Assembly: GCA_022072615.1 (NCBI GenBank)
Contig: JAJVHS010000026.1
Location: forward strand, 17,328-81,327
Origin: Phycisphaerales bacterium
GTDB taxonomy: Bacteria; Planctomycetota; Phycisphaerae; Phycisphaerales; UBA1924
Direction of reading: 5' to 3'
Length of the DNA: 64,000 bases
Shown here piece after piece: positions 38,933 through 48,839 of the stretch (position 1 is the stretch's first letter; each line of letters opens with the position of its first letter). The notes under the pieces were generated by a model. The model worked only from the letters and a program-made list of their open reading frames with translations. It ran no database searches and had not been told where the DNA came from. A program made the translations under genes and the position numbers.

Positions 38933-40606
38933 ATGAGTTCACTGCAGATCGATCGCGGGGTCGGTCATCGGCGTGGCCACTCGCTGCTGGACAATCCGCT
39001 CCGGACACGAGGCACCGCTTTCGACGAGGAAGATCGAGCCAGATACGGACTTGTGGGCCTTCTGCCCCCGCGCGTGGAAACGCTGGAGGAGCAGACCGCC
39101 CGGGCCTACGAGGCGTTCCAATCCAGAACCACCGACCTGGACAAGCACATCTACCTGCGAGCTCTCCAGGACACCAACGAGGTGCTGTTCTACCGGCTGC
39201 TCCTGGACCACATCGAAGAGATGATGCCCATCGTGTACACCCCGACCGTCGCGGCGGCGTGCGAGCAGTTCTCGCACATCTACCGCCGCCCGCGCGGGCT
39301 GTTCGTCTCGTACCCGCTGAAGGACCGCATCGGGGAGATCCTGCAGAACCGATACGGGCGGGAGATCGACATCATCGTCGTCACCGACGGCGGGCGGATC
39401 CTGGGGATCGGCGACCAGGGCGTCGGCGGCCTGGGCATCCCCATCGGGAAACTGTCGCTCTACACCCTCGTCGGCGGCATCCACCCGGCCCGGACGCTCC
39501 CCATCGTGCTCGACGTGGGGACCAACAACGCCGAGCGCCTGCGCGACCCGCTCTACCTGGGCTGGCACCACGAGCGGATCAGCGGTCCCGAGTATTTCGA
39601 CTTCGTGGACCGCTTCGTTCAAGCGGTCAAGGCCGAGCTGCCCGGTGCGTGCGTGCAGTGGGAGGACTTCCCCAACTCGATCGCGTACACGCTGCTTGAC
39701 AAGTACCGCAACGAACTGCTGTCGTTCAACGACGACATCCAGGGAACCGCGGCGGTGACGCTCGGCGCGATCCTCGGCGGCATCGCCGTGACCGGTCGGC
39801 CGCTGCGCGACCATGAAGTTGTGATCTTGGGCGCCGGTTCGGCGGGGATCGGCGTCGCCGACTACCTGTACCGCGCGATGGTGCAGGACGGCCTTGATCC
39901 TCAGACGGCCCGGCAGCGTTTCTGGATCGTCAACCGCGGCGGCGTGCTGCACACCGGGAGGACCGACCTCTCCGCCGAGCAGCGGGCGTTCGCGCAGCCG
40001 ACCGAGCGCCTGGGGACGCTGGGCCGTTCAGCGGCGGGCGTCGTCGGGCTGGAAGAGGTCATCCGCGGGCGGCCGGCGACGATCCTGATCGGGCTCTCGA
40101 CGCTCGCCGGTGCCTTCACCGAGCCCATCGTGCGCGAGATGGCCCGGAAAACACCGCGGCCGATCATCATGCCGCTCTCCAACCCGACCTCCAAGGCGGA
40201 GGCAAAGCCGGTGGACCTGATGCAGTGGACGCAGGGCTGCGCGCTCATCGCCACGGGTTCACCCTTCCCGCCGGTCAGCGTCGGGACCTCCCTGATCCCG
40301 ATCGCCCAGTGCAACAACGTGTTCGTCTTCCCGGCGATCGGGCTTGCGATCGCGGCATCCCGCGCGACACGGGTCAGCGACGAGATGATGCTCGCCGCGG
40401 CACGGGCCCTGGGCGAGAAATCCCCGGCTCGGACCGACCGGAGCGGGTCGCTGCTGCCGCCGCTGCGCGAGCTGCGGAGCGTGGCCCGTCACATCGCGGC
40501 GGCGGTGGGGCTCCAGGCCATGAAGGAAGGGCTGGCGCCGCCGATGGAGCGGGAGGAGCTTGCCCGGAAGATCGCGGCCAGCCAGTGGACGCCGGCGTAC
40601 GAGTGA
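38933..40606 (+). CDS. maeA: NAD-dependent malic enzyme
   Basis: 557 residues, the large type (SfcA/MaeA), converting malate to pyruvate and CO2 with reduction of NAD or NADP. Visible motifs: catalytic tyrosine in MPIVYTPTVAAACEQFSH, the VTDGGRILGIGDQGVGGLG block, metal ligands in EDFPN and NDDIQGTAA, the dinucleotide fold VVILGAGSAGIGVA, and MPLSNPTSKAEA near the end. ATG 38933 has GGGAG 7-8 bases upstream. It is a metabolic gene between the flagellar genes and the nonulosonic acid operon, with a terminator before it, so it is likely a separate transcript. Confidence 0.95.
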   Translation: MSSLQIDRGVGHRRGHSLLDNPLRTRGTAFDEEDRARYGLVGLLPPRVETLEEQTARAYEAFQSRTTDLDKHIYLRALQDTNEVLFYRLLLDHIEEMMPIVYTPTVAAACEQFSHIYRRPRGLFVSYPLKDRIGEILQNRYGREIDIIVVTDGGRILGIGDQGVGGLGIPIGKLSLYTLVGGIHPARTLPIVLDVGTNNAERLRDPLYLGWHHERISGPEYFDFVDRFVQAVKAELPGACVQWEDFPNSIAYTLLDKYRNELLSFNDDIQGTAAVTLGAILGGIAVTGRPLRDHEVVILGAGSAGIGVADYLYRAMVQDGLDPQTARQRFWIVNRGGVLHTGRTDLSAEQRAFAQPTERLGTLGRSAAGVVGLEEVIRGRPATILIGLSTLAGAFTEPIVREMARKTPRPIIMPLSNPTSKAEAKPVDLMQWTQGCALIATGSPFPPVSVGTSLIPIAQCNNVFVFPAIGLAIAASRATRVSDEMMLAAARALGEKSPARTDRSGSLLPPLRELRSVARHIAAAVGLQAMKEGLAPPMEREELARKIAASQWTPAYE

Positions 40607-40647
40607 GAGTTGAGCACGCGGCACACAGGCTCGGTGACACCTTTCGA

Positions 40648-40666
40648 CGGAGGCACGGTGCCTCCG
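40648..40666. terminator. Inverted repeat between convergent genes
   Basis: CGGAGGCAC-g-GTGCCTCCG, a perfect 9-base inverted repeat around a single base, in the 84-base gap between the malic enzyme gene and the converging transferase gene. There is no T-run, so it may be a bidirectional stop or a protein site. Confidence 0.4.
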
Positions 40667-40690
40667 CGCGGGTGATCGCTTGAGCGACGC

Positions 40691-42472
40691 TCACGCAACG
40701 GTCGGCCTGCCGAGCACGATCTCGCAGACGCGAGCGGTGGCCTGCGCAGATGTTCCCGTCACCCCGGCGATCGCGTGCCGGGCGGCATTGATCGCGGGCT
40801 GGAGACTGCGCCGGAAACCGGACGGATCCGCGCACACCGCCGCGAGAAGTTCGCGGAGCTGCGCGGCCGTGTGGGCCAGGGGGAGGCCGAAGCGCTCCAG
40901 GGAGACGAGCCGATCGATGTTCCGAAGTTCGCCCAGCGCTGCGGTGATGACTGGCGTCCCGAGCAGAAGCGATTCGATGTTGGTCGTGGAATGAAACGTG
41001 AGCAGCGCATCGGCGGCGCTGAGCAGGTCGTGCAGCGGCGGCCGAACTCCCGCGATGATCCTGGCGCGATCACCCCCGGGCATCCCGAGGCATGATTCGT
41101 ACAGGTCCTGCGACTCGCGCGGATGGGTCTTGACGATCAACGCCGCATCGGGATTGGCCAGGACCGCGGCGGCGACCTCCGCGAACTGGGTTCGTGAATC
41201 CTGCTGCGTCGTGACCATCACCCAGCGCAGCCCGGGGTTCAGATCCAGCTCGACCGCGATGCGAGCGCGGATCGAGCGACGGTCGGCTTCATCCGGTGGC
41301 CGGAGGGAATCCCAGGCGGGATTGCCGGTCGGGACGATCGGGCCCGGCTTCGCGACGGTCGCCTTCTCGAGGATGGCTTGACGCTGATCCGTTCCCCACG
41401 CGCACACCGCGTCCACGCCATCGAACGAGCCGTCTTCGAACACGCGTTCGGGGACTCGGCTGACGTGGCCGTGCACGAGCATGACGGTTCGGGCCCCCGC
41501 GCGCCGAGCCGCCGAGCAGACCGCAATCTCGGTCAACCGCCGCAGCCTCGCGCAGACGACCACCTTCACGCCGTGCTCGTGGACGAGCCTTTCCCCGATT
41601 TCGGCGCAGCTCCGGGCCGCGGGCACGCAGTCAGTCGCCACGTGCTCGAGGTCGACGTGGACAAGCGGCCACAGATCAATGCCCGCGACTTGCAGGACCG
41701 GCGCCAGGGTGGGTGCGCGGGAGGCCCAGTCGTTTGCCGCCGCCGAACGCCAGGCAGAATGCCGCTCCGCCAGGTCCGGCGTGACCAGGTCTTCGAGGTG
41801 AATGATCGTGGCGCGCGCGTCGATGCGGGCGGCGTTTGCCCACGCCGAAGACTCGCGGGGCAGGATGACCGCCGTGTGGACACCACGCCCGACCAGTTCC
41901 GCGATCACCGCGAGCATCGGGTTGAGGTAATTGTCCATCGTCGCGATGAACGCGACGTCGAACCGGCCGACGGCCGTTGCGTCTGCGCGCCCGGCCGTCA
42001 GGAGCTCGACCTCGTGTCGCCGGAAGCCCGGCGTCCTCGATCGAGGAGGATGTGCGCGGGCGAGCAAAGCGAGCAGGGCGCTCCAGGGCGTTGAGGACCG
42101 CACCCTGCCGCGGGTGCTCGTGAAGTGCTGCAGGAGGAAGTACTCGCCAAGACGCAGGTCGCCGTGCGGGAACTCGAGCGTGTCCCCCGCGCCGATGCCA
42201 TGATCCGTGAGCCACCGCGCGGCCGCGGCCCTGGCTCGCAATGCCCGGCGCACGACCTGGTGCAGGTCCGCGTTGTATCCGGCAACCTTGTGGACCAGGA
42301 TGGAAGGGAGTTCGATGCCGGGCGGAGACGGGAGCAGCGAGAGCCACCGCCGCGCGAGCGTTTCGGCGGTCGCCGCGGCGACGGATTCATCCAGCGCCGC
42401 CGTCCGCACCGCCGCGTGAAACCGGCCGCGGTCCTCCGCGGTGAACGTCATGGCACGGGCGGTCGTCGTCAC
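40691..42472 (-). CDS. GT-B type transferase, possibly for nonulosonic acid or other surface sugar
   Basis: 593 residues. The C-terminal half has a GT-B fold pattern: IVPTGNPAWDSL, LRWVMVTTQQD, ALIVKTHPRES, then LLSAADALLTFHSTTNIESLLLGTPVI, the motif seen in CDP-glycerol and polysialic-acid type transferases and related capsule enzymes. The N-terminal ~250 residues are not recognised, apart from a Rossmann-like VAFIATMDNYLNPMLAVIAEL. It is the last gene of the methyltransferase-neuA-neuB operon, so a CMP-activated nonulosonic acid is a plausible donor and flagellin a plausible acceptor; both are inferences. GTG 42472 has GGAAG upstream; ATG 42451 is the alternative. Confidence 0.65.
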   Translation of the reverse strand: MTTTARAMTFTAEDRGRFHAAVRTAALDESVAAATAETLARRWLSLLPSPPGIELPSILVHKVAGYNADLHQVVRRALRARAAAARWLTDHGIGAGDTLEFPHGDLRLGEYFLLQHFTSTRGRVRSSTPWSALLALLARAHPPRSRTPGFRRHEVELLTAGRADATAVGRFDVAFIATMDNYLNPMLAVIAELVGRGVHTAVILPRESSAWANAARIDARATIIHLEDLVTPDLAERHSAWRSAAANDWASRAPTLAPVLQVAGIDLWPLVHVDLEHVATDCVPAARSCAEIGERLVHEHGVKVVVCARLRRLTEIAVCSAARRAGARTVMLVHGHVSRVPERVFEDGSFDGVDAVCAWGTDQRQAILEKATVAKPGPIVPTGNPAWDSLRPPDEADRRSIRARIAVELDLNPGLRWVMVTTQQDSRTQFAEVAAAVLANPDAALIVKTHPRESQDLYESCLGMPGGDRARIIAGVRPPLHDLLSAADALLTFHSTTNIESLLLGTPVITAALGELRNIDRLVSLERFGLPLAHTAAQLRELLAAVCADPSGFRRSLQPAINAARHAIAGVTGTSAQATARVCEIVLGRPTVA

Positions 42473-42506
42473 GTGTGCTTCCGTGCTCCTGTGCCCGGTC
42501 CGGCGC

Positions 42507-43433
42507 TTAGCCCGCCTTCGCCAGCGGGGCGTCCGCGCCGCCGACGAGCCGCAGTCGCTTCATGACGGGCAGTTCGCTGTCGTACACGCGCTTGACGCCG
42601 TCGCCCATCGCCTGCTCGACGACGCGGATGTCTCGCACCAGGCGAGAGAACCCGCCGGGCTCGACCGACGCGGCGTGGTCGCTGCCCCACATGGCCCGGT
42701 CGAGCGTCAGGTGGCGCTCGATGAAGCAGGCGCCCAGGGTCGCGGCGGCGACGGTCGTCTGAAGCCCCGACTCGTGGCCGGAATACCCGACGGGGACCTT
42801 GAACTCCGCTTCGAGCGTGAAGATCCCTCGCAGGTTCAGCTCCGCCGGCGGGCACGGGTACGTGCTCGTGCAGTGCAAGAGCACCAGGTTCGAACGATCC
42901 AGAAGCGACACGGCGTGGCGGACCTGCTGCATCGTGGACATGCCGGTCGAGAGCACGACCGGCCGTCCCAGCGACCGGGCCTTCCGGAGCAGCGCGTCGT
43001 CCGTCAGGCACGCGGACGGGATCTTGATGCACGGTGAATCGAACTGCTCGAGGAACTCGAGCGACGGGACATCCCAGGCGGACGCGAACCAGGCGATTCC
43101 CTTGTCGCGGCAGTAGCGGTCGATGCAGGCGAACGCGTCCGCGCCGAACTCCATCCGACGGCGGTATTCCATGTAGCTGATCAGGCCCCAGGGCGTTTCG
43201 CGAGGAACATCGCGCATCGCCGCCGGGACGCAGAGCTCGGGGGTGCGCTTCTGGAACTTGACGGCATCGCAGCCGGCGAGCGCCGCCGCATCGATCAGCT
43301 TCTTGGCCAGGTTCACATCGCCGTTGTGGTTGATGCCGACTTCGGCCGCGATGTACGCCGGACATCCGGGCCCAACCGGCCGGCCCCCGATCGTCACCGG
43401 GCGGATCTTGCTGCGAAGCTGCGTGTCAGCCAT
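42507..43433 (-). CDS. neuB: Nonulosonic acid synthase (NeuB family) without SAF domain
   Basis: 308 residues forming the NeuB TIM barrel, which condenses phosphoenolpyruvate with a hexosamine to a nine-carbon sialic, legionaminic or pseudaminic acid. Motifs: YIAAEVGINHNGDVNLAKKLID, CDAVKFQKR, RPVVLSTGMSTMQQV, HCTSTYPCP, GYSGHE and the SDHAASVEP block. Most NeuB proteins carry a C-terminal antifreeze-like SAF domain that covers the active site of the partner subunit; here the protein ends soon after the barrel. The start is 3 bases after the neuA stop. Which sugar is made cannot be told. Confidence 0.88.
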   Translation of the reverse strand: MADTQLRSKIRPVTIGGRPVGPGCPAYIAAEVGINHNGDVNLAKKLIDAAALAGCDAVKFQKRTPELCVPAAMRDVPRETPWGLISYMEYRRRMEFGADAFACIDRYCRDKGIAWFASAWDVPSLEFLEQFDSPCIKIPSACLTDDALLRKARSLGRPVVLSTGMSTMQQVRHAVSLLDRSNLVLLHCTSTYPCPPAELNLRGIFTLEAEFKVPVGYSGHESGLQTTVAAATLGACFIERHLTLDRAMWGSDHAASVEPGGFSRLVRDIRVVEQAMGDGVKRVYDSELPVMKRLRLVGGADAPLAKAG

Positions 43434-43436
43434 GAC

Positions 43437-44174
43437 CTAGACCTCCGCCCGTTCCATGGGCATTTGAGCAACGCGGTGACGCTCCTGCGATCCCGACCGG
43501 CACGACGCCAGCGCCTCGCAGATGTGGAAATCCTCAAGGGTGTCGATCTGAAACGACCGGACCTGGTCCATGACGTACAGCGCTACCCGGCCGAAGAGCC
43601 GGCAGCGGTGCTCCATCAGGCCGGCGGTCTTCATCACGTACAGCGACCCGTTCTCGCGAAACTGCGGCGGGAGATCCTGCCGCCGCGGGCGAGCGGCCGG
43701 GTCGTAGTTCAAGGGCAGCGCGTGGCCGTCGCGCAGCGTCCAGTGAAAGTCGTGCGACGGGCACACCGAGAGCAGCGAGTCGGCCCGGGTTCGATCGAGT
43801 TCCGCGACGGCCGCGTCAATGTCGCCGGGGTCGCGGATCGGGCTCGTCGCCTGAAGGAACACGACGAGCCTGGGCCGGGTGCGGGCATCGGGGTAGACCG
43901 CTTCGACCGCGTGGAGCAGGGCCGGCTCGCTGGGCGCGGCGTCGCCCGAGATTGCGGCGGGCCGCGTGCAGGCCTCGGCGCCGGCGGCGGCCGCCGCTTC
44001 GGCGATCTCGGGATCATCGGTCGAAACCACGACCCGGCCGACGCGGCTGCTCGAGAGAGCGTGACGGATGGAATGAGCCACCAGCGGCTCGCCCAGGAAC
44101 GGGCGGAGGTTCTTCCGCGGGACGCCCTTGGATCCGCCCCGAGCGGGGATGATGGCCACGGCGTCTGCGGTCAC
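43437..44174 (-). CDS. neuA: CMP-nonulosonic acid cytidylyltransferase (NeuA family)
   Basis: 245 residues from GTG 44174, whose GTGA overlaps the stop of the upstream methyltransferase gene. The nucleotide-binding start AVAIIPARGGSKGVPRKNLRPFLGEPLVAHSI is textbook, followed by VVSTDD, the FLQATSPIRDPGDID block and the late QIDTLEDFHICEAL. The enzyme activates a nonulosonic acid with CTP. The frame is open further upstream, but the overlap and family length favour this start. It is a tight operon with neuB. Confidence 0.92.
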   Translation of the reverse strand: MTADAVAIIPARGGSKGVPRKNLRPFLGEPLVAHSIRHALSSSRVGRVVVSTDDPEIAEAAAAAGAEACTRPAAISGDAAPSEPALLHAVEAVYPDARTRPRLVVFLQATSPIRDPGDIDAAVAELDRTRADSLLSVCPSHDFHWTLRDGHALPLNYDPAARPRRQDLPPQFRENGSLYVMKTAGLMEHRCRLFGRVALYVMDQVRSFQIDTLEDFHICEALASCRSGSQERHRVAQMPMERAEV

Positions 44175-44785
44175 CTGTGCGCTCCAGGCGAGGTGGTCTC
44201 GAACCATGCATCCATGTACAAGGAGTCGTTGGGGTGACGGTCGAACGCGTCGGACCGCAGCTCCGGGAGCAGGCTCGACCGGTACGAGCTCCTGCGGCAT
44301 TCGTCGAAGCCGTGCTTCTGCAGCCAGTAGGCCAGGTAGTCGTGATCGAAGCAGTGGACGTGACCGTTGCCGACAGACGAGATCGAGTAGAACCAGGACG
44401 CCAGCAGACCGCCCAGCGGCGCTTCGCGGTCGCGGACCGTGACTTCCGACCGGTCGAAAAACGTGCGATCGTTCTGCGTGTACGCCCGGATCGCCAATGA
44501 GATATCGGGGACCGCAACGCGGAGCAGGCCGCCGGAGAACTGCCCGTCCTTCAGGCGCCCGGGCTTGAGCACGCGCCGGAACTCGTCGAGCACGAAGCCG
44601 AGCCTGGCCGGGAGGATGTGCTCAAGCGTGTGCGACGTGAACAGGACGTCCACGGAATGGTCGGGGTAGGGAAGGGGTGCGGCGGTGATGTCGTGGACCA
44701 GGTCGGCGGTGTCGCGGAGATCGACGATGGTCCACCCCTCCAGGCGAGGGTGACCTTTTCCGCCGCCGATGTTGAGCTTGGCCAC
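44171..44785 (-). CDS. SAM-dependent methyltransferase, first gene of the nonulosonic acid operon
   Basis: 204 residues from GTG 44785 (CGGAG seven bases upstream). A class I methyltransferase pattern in a short form: KLNIGGGKGHPRLEGW as the SAM loop, DLVHDITAAPLPYPDHSVDVLFTSHTLEH as motif II-III, and LDEFRRVLKPG after it. This layout is common in sugar- and surface-glycan clusters (methyltransf_11-like). It may methylate the nonulosonic acid or the glycan. Its stop overlaps the neuA start. A possible sigma-28 promoter lies about 97-124 bases upstream. Confidence 0.8.
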   Translation of the reverse strand: MAKLNIGGGKGHPRLEGWTIVDLRDTADLVHDITAAPLPYPDHSVDVLFTSHTLEHILPARLGFVLDEFRRVLKPGRLKDGQFSGGLLRVAVPDISLAIRAYTQNDRTFFDRSEVTVRDREAPLGGLLASWFYSISSVGNGHVHCFDHDYLAYWLQKHGFDECRRSSYRSSLLPELRSDAFDRHPNDSLYMDAWFETTSPGAHR

Positions 44786-44881
44786 TGCCGGACTCCGTAT
44801 CAACCGCACACGGACAACACCGCCCCCGCGGCAGGTTTTCACTCCCGCCGTGCGTGTCCATGACCTATCGGCCGTTGAGCC

Positions 44882-44909
44882 TTATCGGTCCAGCAAATGG
44901 CCCTGTTTC
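44882..44909 (-). promoter_or_regulatory. Possible sigma-28 promoter of the nonulosonic acid operon
   Basis: On the minus strand GAAA-N16-ACCGATAA, one mismatch in each box to TAAA and GCCGATAA, with the same 16-base spacing as the candidate at flagellin gene 2. It lies in the 152-base gap between typA and the methyltransferase gene. If real, it ties sugar synthesis to filament production. Confidence 0.35.
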
Positions 44910-44937
44910 GGGATTTTTGCGGCCGGCCCGGGGGGAA

Positions 44938-46854
<1,917 letters not shown>

Positions 46855-47353
46855 GGTCGGGCCTGGCAAGTGGGTGGCTGGGAGCGTCGGTGCGGGCGTG
46901 GGGCGAACAAGGGCAGGGACGCGACGGACGCCCTTGATCAGGACGGTGCGAGCAGGTGATCGGGTTACGTCTGGTAGTGTTCTCGGACGTCCTGAGCTTG
47001 CCGGATCCTTTCGGAATCCAAACCCGGACTCCGCGAGCGCGCGGGATGCGGTCCAACGGTAGGCGCGCAAGGCCCAGAACACGTGATCCGCGGCCGCGCA
47101 GGCAGCGCCCGCGGCACATGCGGCGCGGCGCCCGCGTGCGGCGGCGGGTTCGAGCGATCCCGCCTGTCACCGGGCCCGGTTGCGTGGCACAGTTGCCGCA
47201 ACACGCCGGTTGAGTCCAGCAGAGCCGAGGGTTGGCGGAACTGGATGTGCCGGCGGCACGCGAGCGATCCAGGCCAGGGTGGGTGACGGGTCGCTCGGAA
47301 GTTTCTGCACGGCAGAGACTTGCAAGCGGGAAACGAAAGACCAGGAGGTTCCG
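46855..47353. other. Divergent intergenic region between typA and an exported-protein gene
   Basis: 499 bases. It contains the TGGCAC element at 47185-47199 and a GGCGGG-ttcgagcgat-CCCGCC hairpin at 47143-47164; the loop recalls a tRNA T-arm but has ten bases and no other tRNA parts. The half near typA shows no clear -35/-10 pair. No coding frame is credible. Confidence 0.4.
47185..47199 (+). promoter_or_regulatory. Sigma-54-like element upstream of exported protein A
   Basis: TGGCAC followed by GC at exactly GG-N10-GC spacing (TGGCACAGTTGCCGC). The -24 half is perfect; the -12 half is CCGC rather than TTGC. The surrounding GTGGCAC-N2-TTGCSGCAA block is repeated upstream of the related gene at 48840, so conservation supports a functional site, either a promoter or an operator. 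Confidence 0.45.
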
Positions 47354-48472
47354 ATGGCGCGCTCACGGACGAGCGGTGTCATGACGGGTTTGGCGGGGCG
47401 TCATTGGCTGCTGCTGGGCCTCGTCGCGGCGATCGGGACCACTGCCCGGGCAGACCGGATCGTGGTGTTCGCGGACGACATGGAAGGCGGATCGCTGCGG
47501 GAAGAGTGGAGCGGTGGGCGGATCGAGCAAGCGCCCAGCTTCACGAAGTACCTGGGACGGATGACAGACCAGACGCTGGGACTGAACGTGCCCGCGCCCG
47601 CCGAGGTTTCCGTGCGCGGCGGCAAGGTCATGTACTACATGCGGTTTGACCTCTTCACGCTCGACGGCTGGAAGGGCCGTTCCGGAGAGGAAGACACGCG
47701 GTTTGAAGTGATGGTTGGGGAACGGCTGATGTTCTCGCACTCGCTCTCGAACCAGAAAGGCGGAACCTTCCGCGAGCCTTCCGAAGGCCCGGCCGTAATG
47801 GAGTACGGAGCGGCCGAGGACTGCGTGTACCGCGGCGTGCTCGTGGCCTTTGAGCTCGACGCCGACGACGAACTGAATGTCCGCTTCCGGGCGCTGGGGC
47901 TCGCGTCGCAGCGGGATTACTCGGAGCTGCGGGCCGCGCTGGGCGCCGCCGGTGCGGAAACCAGGATTGACATGCCCGCGTGGGGCATCGACAACGTTGA
48001 GATCTGGTGCGATACGGATCATCTCGAGGGTGGCTCGGCCGGGAGGGAGGTCGAGCCGCCCCTCTTTGACGGGTCGCTGGGCGCGATCGCCGGCGGCGGG
48101 GCTGATCCGTTTCGGACACAAGGGACCGCGAGCGCAGGCCAGAACCCCGAGACCGGGTACCAGATTCCCGGACCTCGCGAACTGATGCCCATGGAGTTCG
48201 GCAGCGGGAAGGACGATCCGGCCCCGTTCGTGATGCCGTCCAAGACCGAGAACCCGGCGACCGAGACCCCGTCCAAGGACACGCCTGTCGACGACCCCGT
48301 GACCCCCGAAGAGACGTCGCCGCGTCCCGACCCCACCCCGACGCCGAGTCCGACGCCCGACCCCACGCCGACTCCGTCGCCGGAAGTGACGCCGGTGCCG
48401 GGCCCCGGGTCGCTGGCCCTGTTCGTGACGGCTGCGTTGTCGACGTGCGGCCGCAAGAGGAGAGCCGCCTGA
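47354..48472 (+). CDS. Exported PEP-CTERM-like protein A with Pro/Thr-rich stalk
   Basis: 372 residues; ATG 47354 has a perfect AGGAGGT seven bases upstream. Signal peptide (HWLLLGLVAAIGTTARA) at the N-terminus. A globular domain (about 30-220) starts IVVFADDMEGGSLREEWSGG and ends AWGIDNVEIWC, resembling a concanavalin-like or jelly-roll adhesion fold. A Pro/Thr/Asp-rich stalk follows (PTPSPTPDPTPTPSP), then VPGPGSLALFVTAALSTCGRKRRAA, a PEP-CTERM-type tail. Its domain is related to that of the next gene (EPSEGPAVMEYGAAEDCVYR against EPDVGRFNMAYGSAADAIYR). Confidence 0.82.
   Translation: MARSRTSGVMTGLAGRHWLLLGLVAAIGTTARADRIVVFADDMEGGSLREEWSGGRIEQAPSFTKYLGRMTDQTLGLNVPAPAEVSVRGGKVMYYMRFDLFTLDGWKGRSGEEDTRFEVMVGERLMFSHSLSNQKGGTFREPSEGPAVMEYGAAEDCVYRGVLVAFELDADDELNVRFRALGLASQRDYSELRAALGAAGAETRIDMPAWGIDNVEIWCDTDHLEGGSAGREVEPPLFDGSLGAIAGGGADPFRTQGTASAGQNPETGYQIPGPRELMPMEFGSGKDDPAPFVMPSKTENPATETPSKDTPVDDPVTPEETSPRPDPTPTPSPTPDPTPTPSPEVTPVPGPGSLALFVTAALSTCGRKRRAA
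48331..48382 (+). repeat. Pro-Thr/Ser-Pro stalk-coding repeat
   Basis: Tandem CCGACSCC-type units coding for alternating Pro-Thr and Pro-Ser pairs in the stalk of exported protein A. The repeat could change length by slippage. Confidence 0.6.
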
Positions 48473-48601
48473 AGAAGTGACGAACCCGGCGCGATCGCGC
48501 CGCCCCATAACCGGATCGCGATTACCCCTGGTCGCATCCGGTTCGAGAGCCTGAGCCGCGTTCATGCCCACCCAACCCCGCGCGCCGGCTCGGCTCTCCC
48601 G

Positions 48602-48639
48602 CGAACCCCTTGCTGTCGGCAGGGGGTTCGTTCTTTTTC
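48602..48639 (+). terminator. Rho-independent terminator of exported protein A gene
   Basis: CGAACCCC and GGGGTTCG pair over 8 bases around a 13-base loop, followed directly by TTCTTTTTC. Good stem and T-run, 130 bases after the stop codon. Confidence 0.75.
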
Positions 48640-48756
48640 TCGGGCGCCGGGTCGTTATACGGGCGCTGCTACGGCCCGCGCACGCGGCATGCAGCGCGCG
48701 GTGCACCGGTGAAAGCGCCGGACCGGGGAAGTTGAGGGTGAAAGCCGCGGGCCGTG

Positions 48757-48771
48757 TGGCACCTTTGCGGC
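48757..48771 (+). promoter_or_regulatory. Sigma-54-like element upstream of exported protein B
   Basis: TGGCACCTTTGCGGC: perfect TGGCAC, then GC at GG-N10-GC spacing, but GGC in place of TGC at the -12 half. The same block as upstream of gene A. The predicted start near 48782 leaves about 58 bases of leader. Confidence 0.45.
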
Positions 48772-48839
48772 AAGTTCGCCGCGCTGCCATGGACGGCCGC
48801 CCGCGCGAACCACAGTTCAAGAGCGGAGGAGAGAGAGAC

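Larger units (their letters stand above)
48473..48839. other. Intergenic region between exported-protein genes A and B
   Basis: 367 bases with a 14-base perfect palindrome GGCGCGATCGCGCC (48488-48501), the terminator of gene A (48602-48639), the sigma-54-like element of gene B and its ribosome binding site. An in-frame extension of gene B runs through here to 48564 but crosses the terminator and is dismissed. Confidence 0.45.

Noticed and set aside
47143..47164. tRNA-like T-arm (GGCGGG, TTCGAGC, CCCGCC)
   Set aside because: Loop of ten bases, no acceptor, D or anticodon arm around it.
48564..48839. Longer N-terminus of exported protein B
   Set aside because: It would cross a terminator and the sigma-54-like element and would bury the signal peptide.
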